Made by a program: the position numbers and the translations under genes. Shown in pieces: positions 1 to 6,924 of a stretch of DNA of 22,156 nt. Each line of letters starts with the position of its first letter. Position 1 is the stretch's first letter. Origin of the DNA: an uncultured Alphaproteobacteria bacterium (GTDB lineage: Bacteria > Pseudomonadota > Alphaproteobacteria > Caulobacterales > Parvularculaceae); the NCBI GenBank assembly GCA_938003575.1, contig CALKYG010000108.1:1-22156 (forward strand), read 5' to 3'. The notes beneath the pieces were generated by a model that saw only the letters and a list, made by a program, of their open reading frames with translations, was not told the origin of the DNA and made no database searches.

Positions 1-348
1 GCATAGGGCGACCAGCCCAGGCCCCGCCGCCAGCGCTCTCGCCCGGGTCTGATCAAAACGCCTTCCGCGCGGCGAAAAGTAGATCAGGGGCCGATCGTTT
101 CGAGGAACGCTGTCAATCACGGCGGCCAGAATGTCGGCCCGCATGACAAGACCGGCGCCGCCGCCGGCCGGCGTATCGTCGACCGATCCGTAAGGGTTGT
201 CCGAAAAATCGCGGATATTCACCGTTTCAAGCGACCATAGGCCTGTGCCGCGCGCGCGCCCGAGGACAGAGGCGTCAAGCGAGCCCGGAAAAAGCTCAGG
301 ATAAAGGGTTAGGATTGTCGCCCGCCACATGGAGTGGGCTCGTCGCAT
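1..348 (-). CDS. trmD: tRNA (guanine-N1)-methyltransferase TrmD, N-terminal part (runs off window)
   Basis: TrmD methylates N1 of G37 next to the anticodon of a subset of tRNAs using S-adenosylmethionine; it is a cytoplasmic SPOUT-family enzyme. The visible 116 codons on the minus strand contain the family's N-terminal landmarks: a start of the type ATILTLYPELFPG, then LWSLETVNIRDFSDNPYG and the glycine-rich VDDTPAGGGAGLVMRADIL segment. The trefoil-knot cofactor pocket and C-terminal domain lie beyond position 1. Two starts are possible: ATG at 348 or ATG at 330 (MWRATILTL), and the second looks more like relatives; neither has a strong ribosome binding site. The gene lies 28 bp (or 46 bp) after rimM, the usual partner order. 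Identity is certain; only the start is open. Confidence 0.93.
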   Translation of the reverse strand, partial: MRRAHSMWRATILTLYPELFPGSLDASVLGRARGTGLWSLETVNIRDFSDNPYGSVDDTPAGGGAGLVMRADILAAVIDSVPRNDRPLIYFSPRGRRFDQTRARALAAGPGLVALC

Positions 349-376
349 GGGAAAAGGCTGACGGCAAGGGTCTGCG

Positions 377-925
377 CTAGGATGCAGTCGGTGCGCCTTC
401 GCCAGTCTCGATTTCGTCGAGGGCGGCGCGAGCGATGACAACCCGCCGGGCGGCGATATCGACGCAGGGGACGGCGGCGCGGGTGAATGGAACGAGAAGA
501 CCGCCTTGGCGCCCGTCGGCGGCCTCAAGTTCAAGAACGTCGCCGGCGCCGAAATTATGGACTGCGATGATCCGTCCGACTGGCGCGTTGCGCTCGTCCT
601 CGGCATCGAGGCCGACAAGGTCCTCAATATAGAATTCGTCGTCCCCAGCTTCGGGAAGGATCGCCCTGCTGACAAAAAAACGCGTTCCGGCGAGCGCCGC
701 CGCATCCTCCCGGCTTCGGATTTCCGGCGCTGAAACGAGGGCGAGCCCTGGCTTTAGTGTACGGATGAATTTTAGAGTGAACCGCCGTCCGCCGTCCTCG
801 CTTTCAACGGGGCCGTAATCGGCGACGCCACGCTCGGAATGAGTGAAGGCCTTCACTTTCGCCTCGCCCCTGACGCCGTGCGCGCCTGCAAATGCGCCAA
901 GGCAAATGCGCCTCGCTCCGTTCAT
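377..925 (-). CDS. rimM: 16S rRNA processing protein RimM
   Basis: RimM is a 30S-subunit maturation factor that binds ribosomal protein S19 and helps assemble the head of the small subunit. The 182-residue product has the family's usual length and layout. The N-terminal beta-barrel begins near RICLGAFAGAHGVRGEAKVKAF. A PRC-barrel domain follows from about residue 95 (DEFYIEDLVGLDAEDE, then PVGRIIAVHNFGAGDVLEL). The ATG at 925 overlaps the stop of the upstream MFS gene as ATGA, which fixes the start and suggests translational coupling. The same frame is open further upstream, but that extension lies antisense-like inside the transporter gene and has no RimM homology. trmD follows directly. Unlike the common rpsP-rimM-trmD-rplS arrangement, rpsP is not upstream here. 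Confidence 0.95.
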   Translation of the reverse strand: MNGARRICLGAFAGAHGVRGEAKVKAFTHSERGVADYGPVESEDGGRRFTLKFIRTLKPGLALVSAPEIRSREDAAALAGTRFFVSRAILPEAGDDEFYIEDLVGLDAEDERNAPVGRIIAVHNFGAGDVLELEAADGRQGGLLVPFTRAAVPCVDIAARRVVIARAALDEIETGEGAPTAS

Positions 926-2163
926 ATTGTCTCCGCCGCCGTCTGGGGCGCGCCGAAGAGTTTTCCGCGCTCCGCCCATAGAGCAAGCGTCAAAGCGGCG
1001 GCGCCCATCAGGAGGAAACCCGCCGGAATCGGCGTCGTTTCGCCCGACATTTGCGCTCCGATGGCCATTCCAATGAATGCTGCGCCCGTCGTAGTAATGA
1101 AGCCGTTCGCCGCCGCTGCGGCCCCGGCGATCGCGCCCATCGGCTCCATGGCGAGCGCCAGCGCGTTTGGACTGACAAGGCCCAGCGCAAAGAGCGTCGC
1201 GCACATCGCCGCAAGGAACGCCGGAAGGCTTTCAAGGCCGGCTGCTATCAATCCGAGATGCGCGGCGTTGATCGCGATGATGGCGGCGACGCCGGCATGC
1301 AGGATGCGCCGAAGGCCGAAGCGCCTCACAATTCCGGCGTTAGCTAAAGCGGCGGCGCCGTAAGGAACGGCGCCGAGGGCAAAGGCGACCGGAAACAGCG
1401 CGCCGAGATCGAAGACGCCGACATAAATCTGTTGCGCGGCGCCGAGATAAGCGAAGAACGAGCCTGTCAGTGCGGTCGCAACCAGAGTGTAGCCGATCGA
1501 AAGGCGGTTGCGAGAAAATGCGCCGAATGAAGCGAAAACGGCGCTGATCCGAAGACTGCGCCGCGAGTCGCCGGCGAGCGTTTCATTCATCCGCAAATAC
1601 GTCCAGGCGCTCAGCACGAGACCGTACCCGAAAAGAAACGCGAATATCATTCGCCACTCGGCGACGAAAAGGATGCACTGACCGATTGCCGGCGCGAGGA
1701 TCGGCGCAGCCATGAAGATTGTCGTCGCCGCCGACATCACTTCGGCCATGCGAACTCCCGCATAGCGATCGCGAACGCTCGCCATGATCGCCACGCGCGC
1801 CGCCGCCGTGCACGCCCCCTGCGCCAGGCGCGCAGCCAGAAGAAGTGAAAACGAAGGGGACAGCATGCCGAATGCGGCCGCTGCGCAGTAACATGCAATC
1901 GCCCCGATAAGAACGGCGCGCCGGCCATAGCGGTCTGAGACCGGTCCGAAGAACAACTGTGCGACGCCGTAGCCGATCATGAAGGCATAGACGATCTTCT
2001 GCGCGTCGTTCGGATGGTCGGTCGAAAGATCGCGGCTGATCGCGTCGAACGCGGGCAGCATGATGTCGATCGACAAGGCGCCGAGCGCCATCACCGCCGC
2101 CGTGAAGGCGACGATTTCCGGGAAGCGCATTTCATCGCGGCCGGCCGCGGGTCGGACAATCAT
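922..2163 (-). CDS. MFS transporter, Bcr/CflA drug-resistance type
   Basis: This is a 413-residue inner-membrane major-facilitator protein with about 12 hydrophobic segments. TM1 carries the Bcr/CflA-type pattern SIDIMLPAFDAI (residues 31-42). The loop between TM2 and TM3 carries motif A, GPVSDRYGRRAVLIG (from residue 73). The family exports drugs such as bicyclomycin and chloramphenicol, or small metabolites, by proton antiport. The substrate here cannot be read from the sequence. It is encoded 50 bp after zapE and overlaps rimM by 4 bp. ATG at 2163 is used here; ATG at 2130 (MRFPEIVAF), which starts nearer TM1, is an alternative, and neither has a clear ribosome binding site. Its position downstream of an ars operon raises a possible role in arsenical export, but the sequence is not ArsJ-like in context, because no GAPDH gene is nearby. 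Confidence 0.85.
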   Translation of the reverse strand: MIVRPAAGRDEMRFPEIVAFTAAVMALGALSIDIMLPAFDAISRDLSTDHPNDAQKIVYAFMIGYGVAQLFFGPVSDRYGRRAVLIGAIACYCAAAAFGMLSPSFSLLLAARLAQGACTAAARVAIMASVRDRYAGVRMAEVMSAATTIFMAAPILAPAIGQCILFVAEWRMIFAFLFGYGLVLSAWTYLRMNETLAGDSRRSLRISAVFASFGAFSRNRLSIGYTLVATALTGSFFAYLGAAQQIYVGVFDLGALFPVAFALGAVPYGAAALANAGIVRRFGLRRILHAGVAAIIAINAAHLGLIAAGLESLPAFLAAMCATLFALGLVSPNALALAMEPMGAIAGAAAAANGFITTTGAAFIGMAIGAQMSGETTPIPAGFLLMGAAALTLALWAERGKLFGAPQTAAETI

Positions 2164-2213
2164 GCGATGGAGTTACGACGCCTGTCGCGCACAGCGCAAG
2201 CCGCCGCGCCGCC

Positions 2214-3395
2214 TCACCGCCGAACGGGGACCTCGTCCAGCCTGTGCTCAGCGCCGAGATAGTCGCGGCTCCGCATCTCGAATAGCCGGCTCGCCGTGCG
2301 TTGAAAGTCGAAGGCGCTGTCCCCCGCCGGATAAAGAGCGTCAGGTTCCGCCGCCGCCGAACAAACGAGCTTGGTGCGGCTTTCATAGATCGTGTCGATC
2401 AACGTGATGAAACGCCTCGCCTGATCGCGGTTCCCGGGGCCGAGGGCCGGTATGCGGTCGATAAAGAGCGCGCCAAAGCGTCGCACCAGCGCGAGATAAT
2501 CAGCAGCGCCCAGAGGTCGCGCGCAAAGTTCGTTGAAAGTGAAGCGTGAAAGCCCGCGCGCACAGCGCGGCGCGACGACTTCGCGCCCCTTTACGACGAT
2601 CGTTTCTGCATGTTCCTGCGCGCCTGCGATCATGGCCTTCCAGGAGCGGTCCATCGCGGCGTCCGCCTCCGGCCCCAGCGGGACGTAATAAACCGGCGCG
2701 TGCTCGAGGCGGTCGAGACGATAATCCCGTTCGGAATCGAGCTCAACAATGTCGAGTCGCTGTTTCAAGAGCGCGATGAACGGTAAGAAGAGCTGTCGGT
2801 TGAGCCCATCCCTGTAGAGATCGTCCGGATGGCGATTCGACGTCGCAGTGATTACGACGCCCTCTGCAAGCAATTCTTTGAAAAGGCGACCCAGGATCAT
2901 CGCGTCGGCGATGTCGGTCACTTGAAACTCGTCGAAGCAAAGCAGCCTTGCGCCTTCTGCTATATCGGCGGCGACGGGCGGCATCGGGTCGTCGAGCGAC
3001 TCCTTGCTAGCGCGTCTGTGCCGCCGTTTGGCTCTTTCGTCGAGCGCGCGCCAATGCGCGATGCGGTCATGCGTTTCCGCCATGAACTCGTGAAAATGCA
3101 CACGGCGCTTCGGCGCGACATCCGTATTGTTGAAGAAGATATCCATCAGCAGCGACTTGCCCCGTCCGACAGCGCCCCAGATGTAAATACCCTTCGGCGC
3201 GGCCGCTTTCCGCCTGAAGAGCCACAAGGCGCCGTTGCGGCGCGCCGTCAGCGATTCCGACAAGTGCTGCAGGCGGCGGGCGGCGTCTTCCTGCGCCGGA
3301 TCGCGCGAAAGCGCGCCGGCCTCAACGAGTTCGCGGTATCGCGGCAGGGGCCCCCTCATCAAGGCGTCTATAGATGAGCCGCCCCTTCGCGTCAC
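2214..3395 (-). CDS. zapE: ZapE/AFG1 family cell-division ATPase
   Basis: ZapE is an AAA-like P-loop ATPase related to mitochondrial AFG1; in E. coli it associates with the FtsZ ring. The product (393 residues from the GTG) has Walker A GAVGRGKS at about residues 74-81, the family-specific RVHFHEFMAETHDRI segment near residue 100, Walker B LLCFDEFQVTDIADAMIL at 151-168, and an ITATSNRHPDDLY segment further on. The start is ambiguous. GTG at 3395 overlaps the aqpS stop as GTGA. ATG at 3359 gives MRGPLPRYRELV, closer to typical family N-termini. Neither has a clear ribosome binding site, so coupling to aqpS translation is plausible. It is a housekeeping gene directly appended to an arsenic operon. 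Confidence 0.92.
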   Translation of the reverse strand: MTRRGGSSIDALMRGPLPRYRELVEAGALSRDPAQEDAARRLQHLSESLTARRNGALWLFRRKAAAPKGIYIWGAVGRGKSLLMDIFFNNTDVAPKRRVHFHEFMAETHDRIAHWRALDERAKRRHRRASKESLDDPMPPVAADIAEGARLLCFDEFQVTDIADAMILGRLFKELLAEGVVITATSNRHPDDLYRDGLNRQLFLPFIALLKQRLDIVELDSERDYRLDRLEHAPVYYVPLGPEADAAMDRSWKAMIAGAQEHAETIVVKGREVVAPRCARGLSRFTFNELCARPLGAADYLALVRRFGALFIDRIPALGPGNRDQARRFITLIDTIYESRTKLVCSAAAEPDALYPAGDSAFDFQRTASRLFEMRSRDYLGAEHRLDEVPVRR

Positions 3396-4054
3396 GCGGG
3401 CATTTTGCTTTCAGGATATAAGTATCGCGAGGCCGCGGCCGCCGCTGACATGCCAATGAACTGCGCCGCGATGAAAGCAGGCGCATCCGCAGGCCGGATA
3501 CCGGAAAACGTGTCGGTCAACGTGCGCGCAATCGTGACGGCGGGATTTGCGAAAGATGTCGAGGACGTGAACCAGTACCCCGCGGCGATGAACAAGCCGA
3601 CGGCGTAGGGCGTCGCCTGGGGTTGATGCCGGGCACATCCGAAAATCGTCAGCACGAGGCCGAAAGCGGCCGTTGCTTCGCCAATCATCTGGCCGACGCC
3701 ATCCCTCTCCCTAGCGCTCGTCTGCAGCAGGTCGAGATTGAACATCGCATGGGCAAGCAAGACTCCGAATATTGCGCCGACAATCTGCGCGGCGATGAAT
3801 GCCGCTGCGTCCGTTGGAGAGATCCGGCCGCGAAGCGCGAATGCCGCGGTCACTGCAGGATTGAAGTGAGCACCAGAAATATCGCCGAAAATCAGGATCA
3901 GGACGATGAGCCCGGCGGAGGTCGCAAGCGTGTTGCCGAGAAGCGCCATCGCCGCGTCGCCGTCCGAAATAGTCTCGCCCATCACCCCGGAACCGACGAC
4001 GATCGCGAGAAGCAGCGCGGTTCCCAGCGCTTCAGCAAAAATGCTTCTTGTCAT
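3392..4054 (-). CDS. aqpS: Aquaglyceroporin of the arsenic-operon type (AqpS-like)
   Basis: This is a 220-residue MIP-family channel in the inner membrane with six hydrophobic segments plus two half-helices. Both NPA boxes are intact: HFNPAVT at residues 64-69 region (N65-P66-A67) and SFANPAVTIAR (N170-P171-A172), with the selectivity-filter arginine at R177. Known ars-operon members such as AqpS of Sinorhizobium let As(III) made by ArsC leave the cell down its gradient; the same channel can also admit trivalent arsenicals. The assignment to arsenic rests on position: the gene begins 7 bp after arsC and is part of arsR-arsI-arsC-aqpS. Without that context it would be called a general MIP channel (water, glycerol or small solutes). 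Its TGA stop overlaps the GTG of zapE. Confidence 0.88.
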   Translation of the reverse strand: MTRSIFAEALGTALLLAIVVGSGVMGETISDGDAAMALLGNTLATSAGLIVLILIFGDISGAHFNPAVTAAFALRGRISPTDAAAFIAAQIVGAIFGVLLAHAMFNLDLLQTSARERDGVGQMIGEATAAFGLVLTIFGCARHQPQATPYAVGLFIAAGYWFTSSTSFANPAVTIARTLTDTFSGIRPADAPAFIAAQFIGMSAAAAASRYLYPESKMPA

Positions 4055-4061
4055 GATAAGG

Positions 4062-4505
4062 TTATCTCAACTTGTCCGCGAGAAAAGCGTCGATCTGGGT
4101 CCGGATATCAGCAAAGACCGCGTCGAAGGCCGCGTAAACTTCCGAATCCGACCCGATCGCAGCCGCCGGATCCGGGAACGACCAATGGAGCTTGAGAGCG
4201 GGCGCGCCGTCCCGCTTCGGCCAGATCGGGCATGCTTCGCCGGCTGCATTATCGCACACGGTGACAATAACATCCATGATCGGCGCGCCGGGGCCTGTGA
4301 ATTCATTCCAACTCTTGGAGCGCGGCGCAGCTGCGCTTACGCCGTAGGCGGATAGGACCTGCATCGCGAAGGGGTTTGGGGTCCCGGCCGGCTTCGATCC
4401 CGCCGAATAAGCGCGCCAATGCGGCGCGCCCTTCATGTTCATATAAGCTTCGGCCATGATTGAGCGGGCGGAGTTCCCGGTGCATAGAAACAGGATGTTT
4501 TTCAT
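4062..4505 (-). CDS. arsC: Arsenate reductase, LMW protein-tyrosine-phosphatase (thioredoxin-dependent) type
   Basis: ArsC reduces arsenate to arsenite through a cascade of cysteines, with thioredoxin or a similar thiol system restoring it. The 147-residue product starts MKNILFLCTGNSARS, giving the phosphatase-type loop C8-X5-R14. The resolving-cysteine region TVCDNAAGEACPIWP provides C84 and C92, spaced one residue wider than in the Staphylococcus enzyme (C82/C89). The loop WSFPDP supplies the general-acid aspartate D112. ATG at 4505 overlaps the arsI TGA (ATGA), so translation is probably coupled; the longer in-frame reading from 4517 would lie inside arsI and add nothing conserved. The product As(III) has no dedicated pump in this operon, only AqpS. 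Confidence 0.94.
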   Translation of the reverse strand: MKNILFLCTGNSARSIMAEAYMNMKGAPHWRAYSAGSKPAGTPNPFAMQVLSAYGVSAAAPRSKSWNEFTGPGAPIMDVIVTVCDNAAGEACPIWPKRDGAPALKLHWSFPDPAAAIGSDSEVYAAFDAVFADIRTQIDAFLADKLR

Positions 4506-4936
4506 ACTGCGCCGCAACAGCGGCCGGCGTCCGCGCCATCAACCGCATCTTTCACGGGCGCGCCGCCAAATGAAACCGAGTCGGCGAAAGTATGATAAAG
4601 TTCCCATTTCGCGCCATCGGGAGATTGCGTCCAGTACTTGTTCGATCGCGCATAGCAGCATGTCGCGTCTGCCTCTTCGAGCAGGCCGACGCCGGCATTT
4701 TTCAGGCGCAACGCGATTGACTCCAGTTCCTCGCGCGAATCGGTCTGCAGGCCCGCATGATCAACGCCAGTCAAATCGCCGCGCGTCGAGATGGCGATGT
4801 TGGCGCGCGGGTCTTCGAGCATCCATTTTGCGTAATCGGTTTCAACTTTATCCGGCGCGCGGCCGAAAAGGGCCGAATAGAACTCGACAGACTGGTCGAG
4901 GTCCTTAACTCTTAGATGTACATGCAAACGGTTCAC
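4502..4936 (-). CDS. arsI: ArsI-type C-As lyase (vicinal-oxygen-chelate dioxygenase)
   Basis: ArsI is an Fe(II)-dependent, oxygen-using enzyme that demethylates trivalent methylarsenite and aromatic arsenicals to As(III). The 144-residue glyoxalase-fold product shows the expected metal ligands H5, H60 and E112, and the vicinal cysteine pair C93-C94 in TCCYARSNKYW that binds the trivalent arsenical. The spacing from the pair to the glutamate (19 residues) is that of the Thermomonospora enzyme (C96/C97-E115). A further C140-C141 pair lies at the C-terminus. The start is GTG at 4936: it follows AAGGAG with a 7-nt spacer and gives a normal glyoxalase N-terminus (NRLHVHLRVKDL). An in-frame ATG at 4981 lies within arsR and would add 15 non-homologous residues. 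The gene overlaps arsR by 32 bp. The related CadI is the main alternative name. Confidence 0.88.
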   Translation of the reverse strand: MNRLHVHLRVKDLDQSVEFYSALFGRAPDKVETDYAKWMLEDPRANIAISTRGDLTGVDHAGLQTDSREELESIALRLKNAGVGLLEEADATCCYARSNKYWTQSPDGAKWELYHTFADSVSFGGAPVKDAVDGADAGRCCGAV

Positions 4937-5261
4937 GGCTGTTCTCCTTGATGATGTAGGGGCCGCAGAGCCTCGGGTCACCCTGACAGCAATCCGCCAT
5001 CAGGAAATCGACCAGCCTGCGAATGCCGCCGTAATCGGCGGCGTAGAAAACATGGCGGCCCTCCTTTCTTGACGTCGCCAGCCCGGCGTTCGCCAATTCC
5101 TTCAGATGGAAGGACATGGTCGGCGCGGCGAGCCCCAGAGCCTCGCCGAGCGCGCCGGCGGCCATTCCGCCTGGCCCCGACTTCACCAGCAGACGGAGAG
5201 CGCTGAGGCGGGCGTCCTGCGACAGGGCCGCAAAAGCCGAAAGGGCGTCCATCGTTTCCAT
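4905..5261 (-). CDS. arsR: ArsR family arsenite-responsive repressor
   Basis: This is a 118-residue winged-helix repressor of the ArsR/SmtB family. The recognition-helix region reads APTMSFHLKELANAGL (residues 46-61), and the wing follows at RKEGRHVFYAADYG. The inducer site is C-terminal: C91-C92 and C99 in DCCQGDPRLC. This matches the Cys-Cys/Cys arrangement of the Acidithiobacillus-type ArsR rather than the helix-4 site of plasmid R773. It should release DNA on binding As(III) or MAs(III) and so control the downstream arsI-arsC-aqpS genes. Starts at 5261 (METMDAL) and 5252 (MDAL) are both possible. The mapped promoter would place the transcript start at about 5262, so the first start would be leaderless. 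Its 3' end overlaps arsI. Confidence 0.93.
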   Translation of the reverse strand: METMDALSAFAALSQDARLSALRLLVKSGPGGMAAGALGEALGLAAPTMSFHLKELANAGLATSRKEGRHVFYAADYGGIRRLVDFLMADCCQGDPRLCGPYIIKENSREPFACTSKS

Positions 5262-5263
5262 AA

Positions 5264-5296
5264 TTCGATAAATATAAAAATATCAAAGTTTGTCAA
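5264..5296 (-). promoter_or_regulatory. arsR promoter with overlapping ArsR-type operator
   Basis: On the minus strand a perfect -35 hexamer TTGACA (5296-5291) is followed, after 16 bp, by TATTTA (5274-5269). An inverted repeat with 7-bp arms and one mismatch, ttcgata (5264-5270) and tatcaaa (5281-5287), separated by 10 bp of A/T, covers the spacer and -10 region. This is where ArsR-family operators normally sit. The stretch 5262-5290 is strikingly A/T-rich against a GC-rich background. Repression by ArsR and release by arsenite is inferred, not shown. Confidence 0.75.
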
Positions 5297-5633
5297 GGAG
5301 CCAAACGGCCGGCGCACATGCTGCTCGTCAGAAAGTCACTTCAGCTCGGGAAGCCGCCTGCGGCTCGTCGATATCTGCGCGAAAGCCCCTGATTGCCTAT
5401 GCGCTGGAAGGATAGAAAAAGGGCGCCGGGAGGAGAAATCGAGGATGAACCTTTTCCGGCCGCCGAACCAAGAAATGCCGGCGTCAGGCGCCAGACTCAA
5501 ACGGGGTGGTCTCCATCCTTGGGAACCGGGCGATCGCGCCCGCCGTGACGACGATGGAGGCGCATCCCATCGCATCAGCCTTCGTCACCATCCCGCACGT
5601 CGCAGCCCTTTGACCTGTCAGCCGGCGAACGGC
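5297..5633. other. Intergenic region between sdhB end and ars promoter, no supported gene
   Basis: About 340 bp lie between the arsR promoter and the sdhB stop. One short minus-strand reading (5591 to 5484, 35 codons, starting MVTKADAMGCASIVV) and an opposing plus-strand reading from ATG 5444 after a purine-rich GGAGGAG stretch are both open. I recognise neither, and each is antisense to the other. I see no hairpin followed by a T-run that would clearly terminate sdhB transcription, so the sdh and ars transcripts may not be sharply separated. Confidence 0.4.
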
Positions 5634-6449
5634 CTAGTCTTTCGGCCCTTCCATTGCAGGGCGGTTCACCATCATTTTCTTGATTTCAGCGATCGCCTTG
5701 GCGGGATTCAATCCCTTCGGGCAGACCTGCGCGCAGTTCATAATGGTGTGGCAGCGATAAAGCTTGAACTCATCTTCAAGCTTGTCGAGGCGCTCGTTGG
5801 TTTTTTCGTCACGACTGTCTGCGAGCCAGCGATAGGCCTGCAGCAGCGCAGCGGGGCCGAGATATTCTTCCTCTCCGTTCTTGTCGCCGTTCCACCAATA
5901 GGACGGACACGATGTTGAACAGCAGGCGCAGAGGATGCACTCGTAGAGGCCGTCGAGCTTTTTGCGGTCGTCAGGGGATTGAAGAAATTCCTCTTTTATC
6001 CCGGCGTCGTCCGCCTGCAGGAAGGGCTGAATATAGGCGTGCTGCCTGAAGAAATTCGAAAGGTCGGTAACGAGATCGCGGATGACCGGTTGATGCGGCA
6101 GGGGATAAACGACGATATCGCCATCGCCGCACTCATCCATTCCCTTGGTGCAAGCGAGCGAGTTCGCGCCGTTGATGTTCATCGCACATGAGCCGCACAC
6201 GCCTTCGCGGCAGGAACGGCGGAACGAGAGCGTCGGATCGACCTCGTTCTTGATCTTGATGAGGCCGTCAAGGACCATAGAGACTCCGGCGGCGTCGATC
6301 TCATAAGTGTCGATGCGCGGATTATCGGGGCTGGACGGATCGTAACGGTAGACCTTGAATGTCACCGTCTTCCCGGCGTCGGCCGGGGCAGGATGCCTCT
6401 TTCCTTCTTTCCTGACGACCGAATTCTTCGGAAGGGTAAGCTGCACCAT
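5634..6449 (-). CDS. sdhB: Succinate dehydrogenase iron-sulfur subunit SdhB
   Basis: SdhB carries electrons from the FAD of SdhA to ubiquinone through three Fe-S clusters in complex II at the inner membrane. The 271-residue product has the [2Fe-2S] ligands C80, C85, C88 and C100 ([12 protein letters not shown]). It also has the paired ferredoxin motifs [11 protein letters not shown] (C171, C174, C177, C181) and [17 protein letters not shown] (C233, C239, C243). By analogy with E. coli, C171/C174/C177/C243 bind [4Fe-4S] and C181/C233/C239 bind [3Fe-4S]. GGAG lies about 10 nt before the ATG. It is unusual in being about 3 kb away from sdhA, although on the same strand. All cluster ligands are intact. 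Confidence 0.97.
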   Translation of the reverse strand: MVQLTLPKNSVVRKEGKRHPAPADAGKTVTFKVYRYDPSSPDNPRIDTYEIDAAGVSMVLDGLIKIKNEVDPTLSFRRSCREGVCGSCAMNINGANSLACTKGMDECGDGDIVVYPLPHQPVIRDLVTDLSNFFRQHAYIQPFLQADDAGIKEEFLQSPDDRKKLDGLYECILCACCSTSCPSYWWNGDKNGEEEYLGPAALLQAYRWLADSRDEKTNERLDKLEDEFKLYRCHTIMNCAQVCPKGLNPAKAIAEIKKMMVNRPAMEGPKD

Positions 6450-6510
6450 CGCTTGTCGACTCCGTTCGTTTCACGCCCCGCGCGCAATCTTCTTTCATAC
6501 GCGTCCGGCA

Positions 6511-6884
6511 TCAGTCCAGATTGCGCGAGACGGCAATCGCCAGCGCGATTGCGCTGAAGGCAGAACCCTTCAGAAGCGCACGATCCCCTGATTTCCTGAG
6601 GAGATATATCAGACCCTGTGCGCCTGAAAAGGCGAGAAAGTTGATCAGGCCGCGCCTGGAACTGCGAAAGTCGGCCGCAACATTAATGGCTGGAGAGCGA
6701 CACCCTCGCCGCGGACGCGCCGGCCAGACGTGGCGTCGAAGCCGATATGTCCGACGAAGGCGAGGGCAAAAAGGGCGAAAAGAACATGCGCCCGCCCGAG
6801 CCGGATAGGCCGTGAAGAACGCGCCCGGCCGCCCTTCCGTCGCTGGGATCAGAAAAATGTCTGCAAGGCGGCCCCGGCGAACAT
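6511..6884 (-). pseudogene. Probable frameshifted gene for a small membrane protein
   Basis: No intact reading frame fills the stretch between the crotonase and sdhB, but protein-like segments alternate between two minus-strand frames. In order they are a KHDLMFAGAALQTFF segment (ending at TGA 6851-6849), then LIPATEGRPGAFFTAYPARAG in the other frame, then HVLFALFALAFVGHIGFDAT back in the first frame, then NVAADFRSSRRGLINFLAF and a hydrophobic tail ending SAIALAIAVSRNLD at a TGA (6513-6511). Joined, they would give roughly 120 residues with three or four hydrophobic stretches, in layout like a DUF4345-type membrane protein. That family guess is weak. Several frameshifts are needed, so either an old decaying gene or sequence errors would explain it. 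The rest of 6450-6924 holds nothing else I can support. Confidence 0.45.
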
Positions 6885-6924
6885 GAGGTCGTGCTTGAGA
6901 TTGAGCGGGCCCCGCGGCGCGTCC

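Noticed and set aside
922..2163. MFS protein as ArsJ (1-arseno-3-phosphoglycerate exporter)
   Set aside because: ArsJ is coupled to a dedicated GAPDH gene, and none is present. The N-terminal signatures are of the Bcr/CflA type.
4937..4981. Upstream in-frame ATG extending arsI by 15 residues
   Set aside because: The extension lies within arsR coding sequence and has no family similarity, while GTG 4936 has AAGGAG at 7 nt and yields a standard glyoxalase N-terminus.
5484..5591. 35-codon minus-strand reading directly downstream of sdhB
   Set aside because: It is too short to judge, with no ribosome binding site and no recognisable similarity. Mentioned only in the intergenic entry.
5444..5918. 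Plus-strand open frame starting after GGAGGAG upstream of the ars promoter
   Set aside because: Most of it is antisense to sdhB, and its Arg/His/Pro-rich composition is typical of shadow frames. The purine-rich stretch is the only support.
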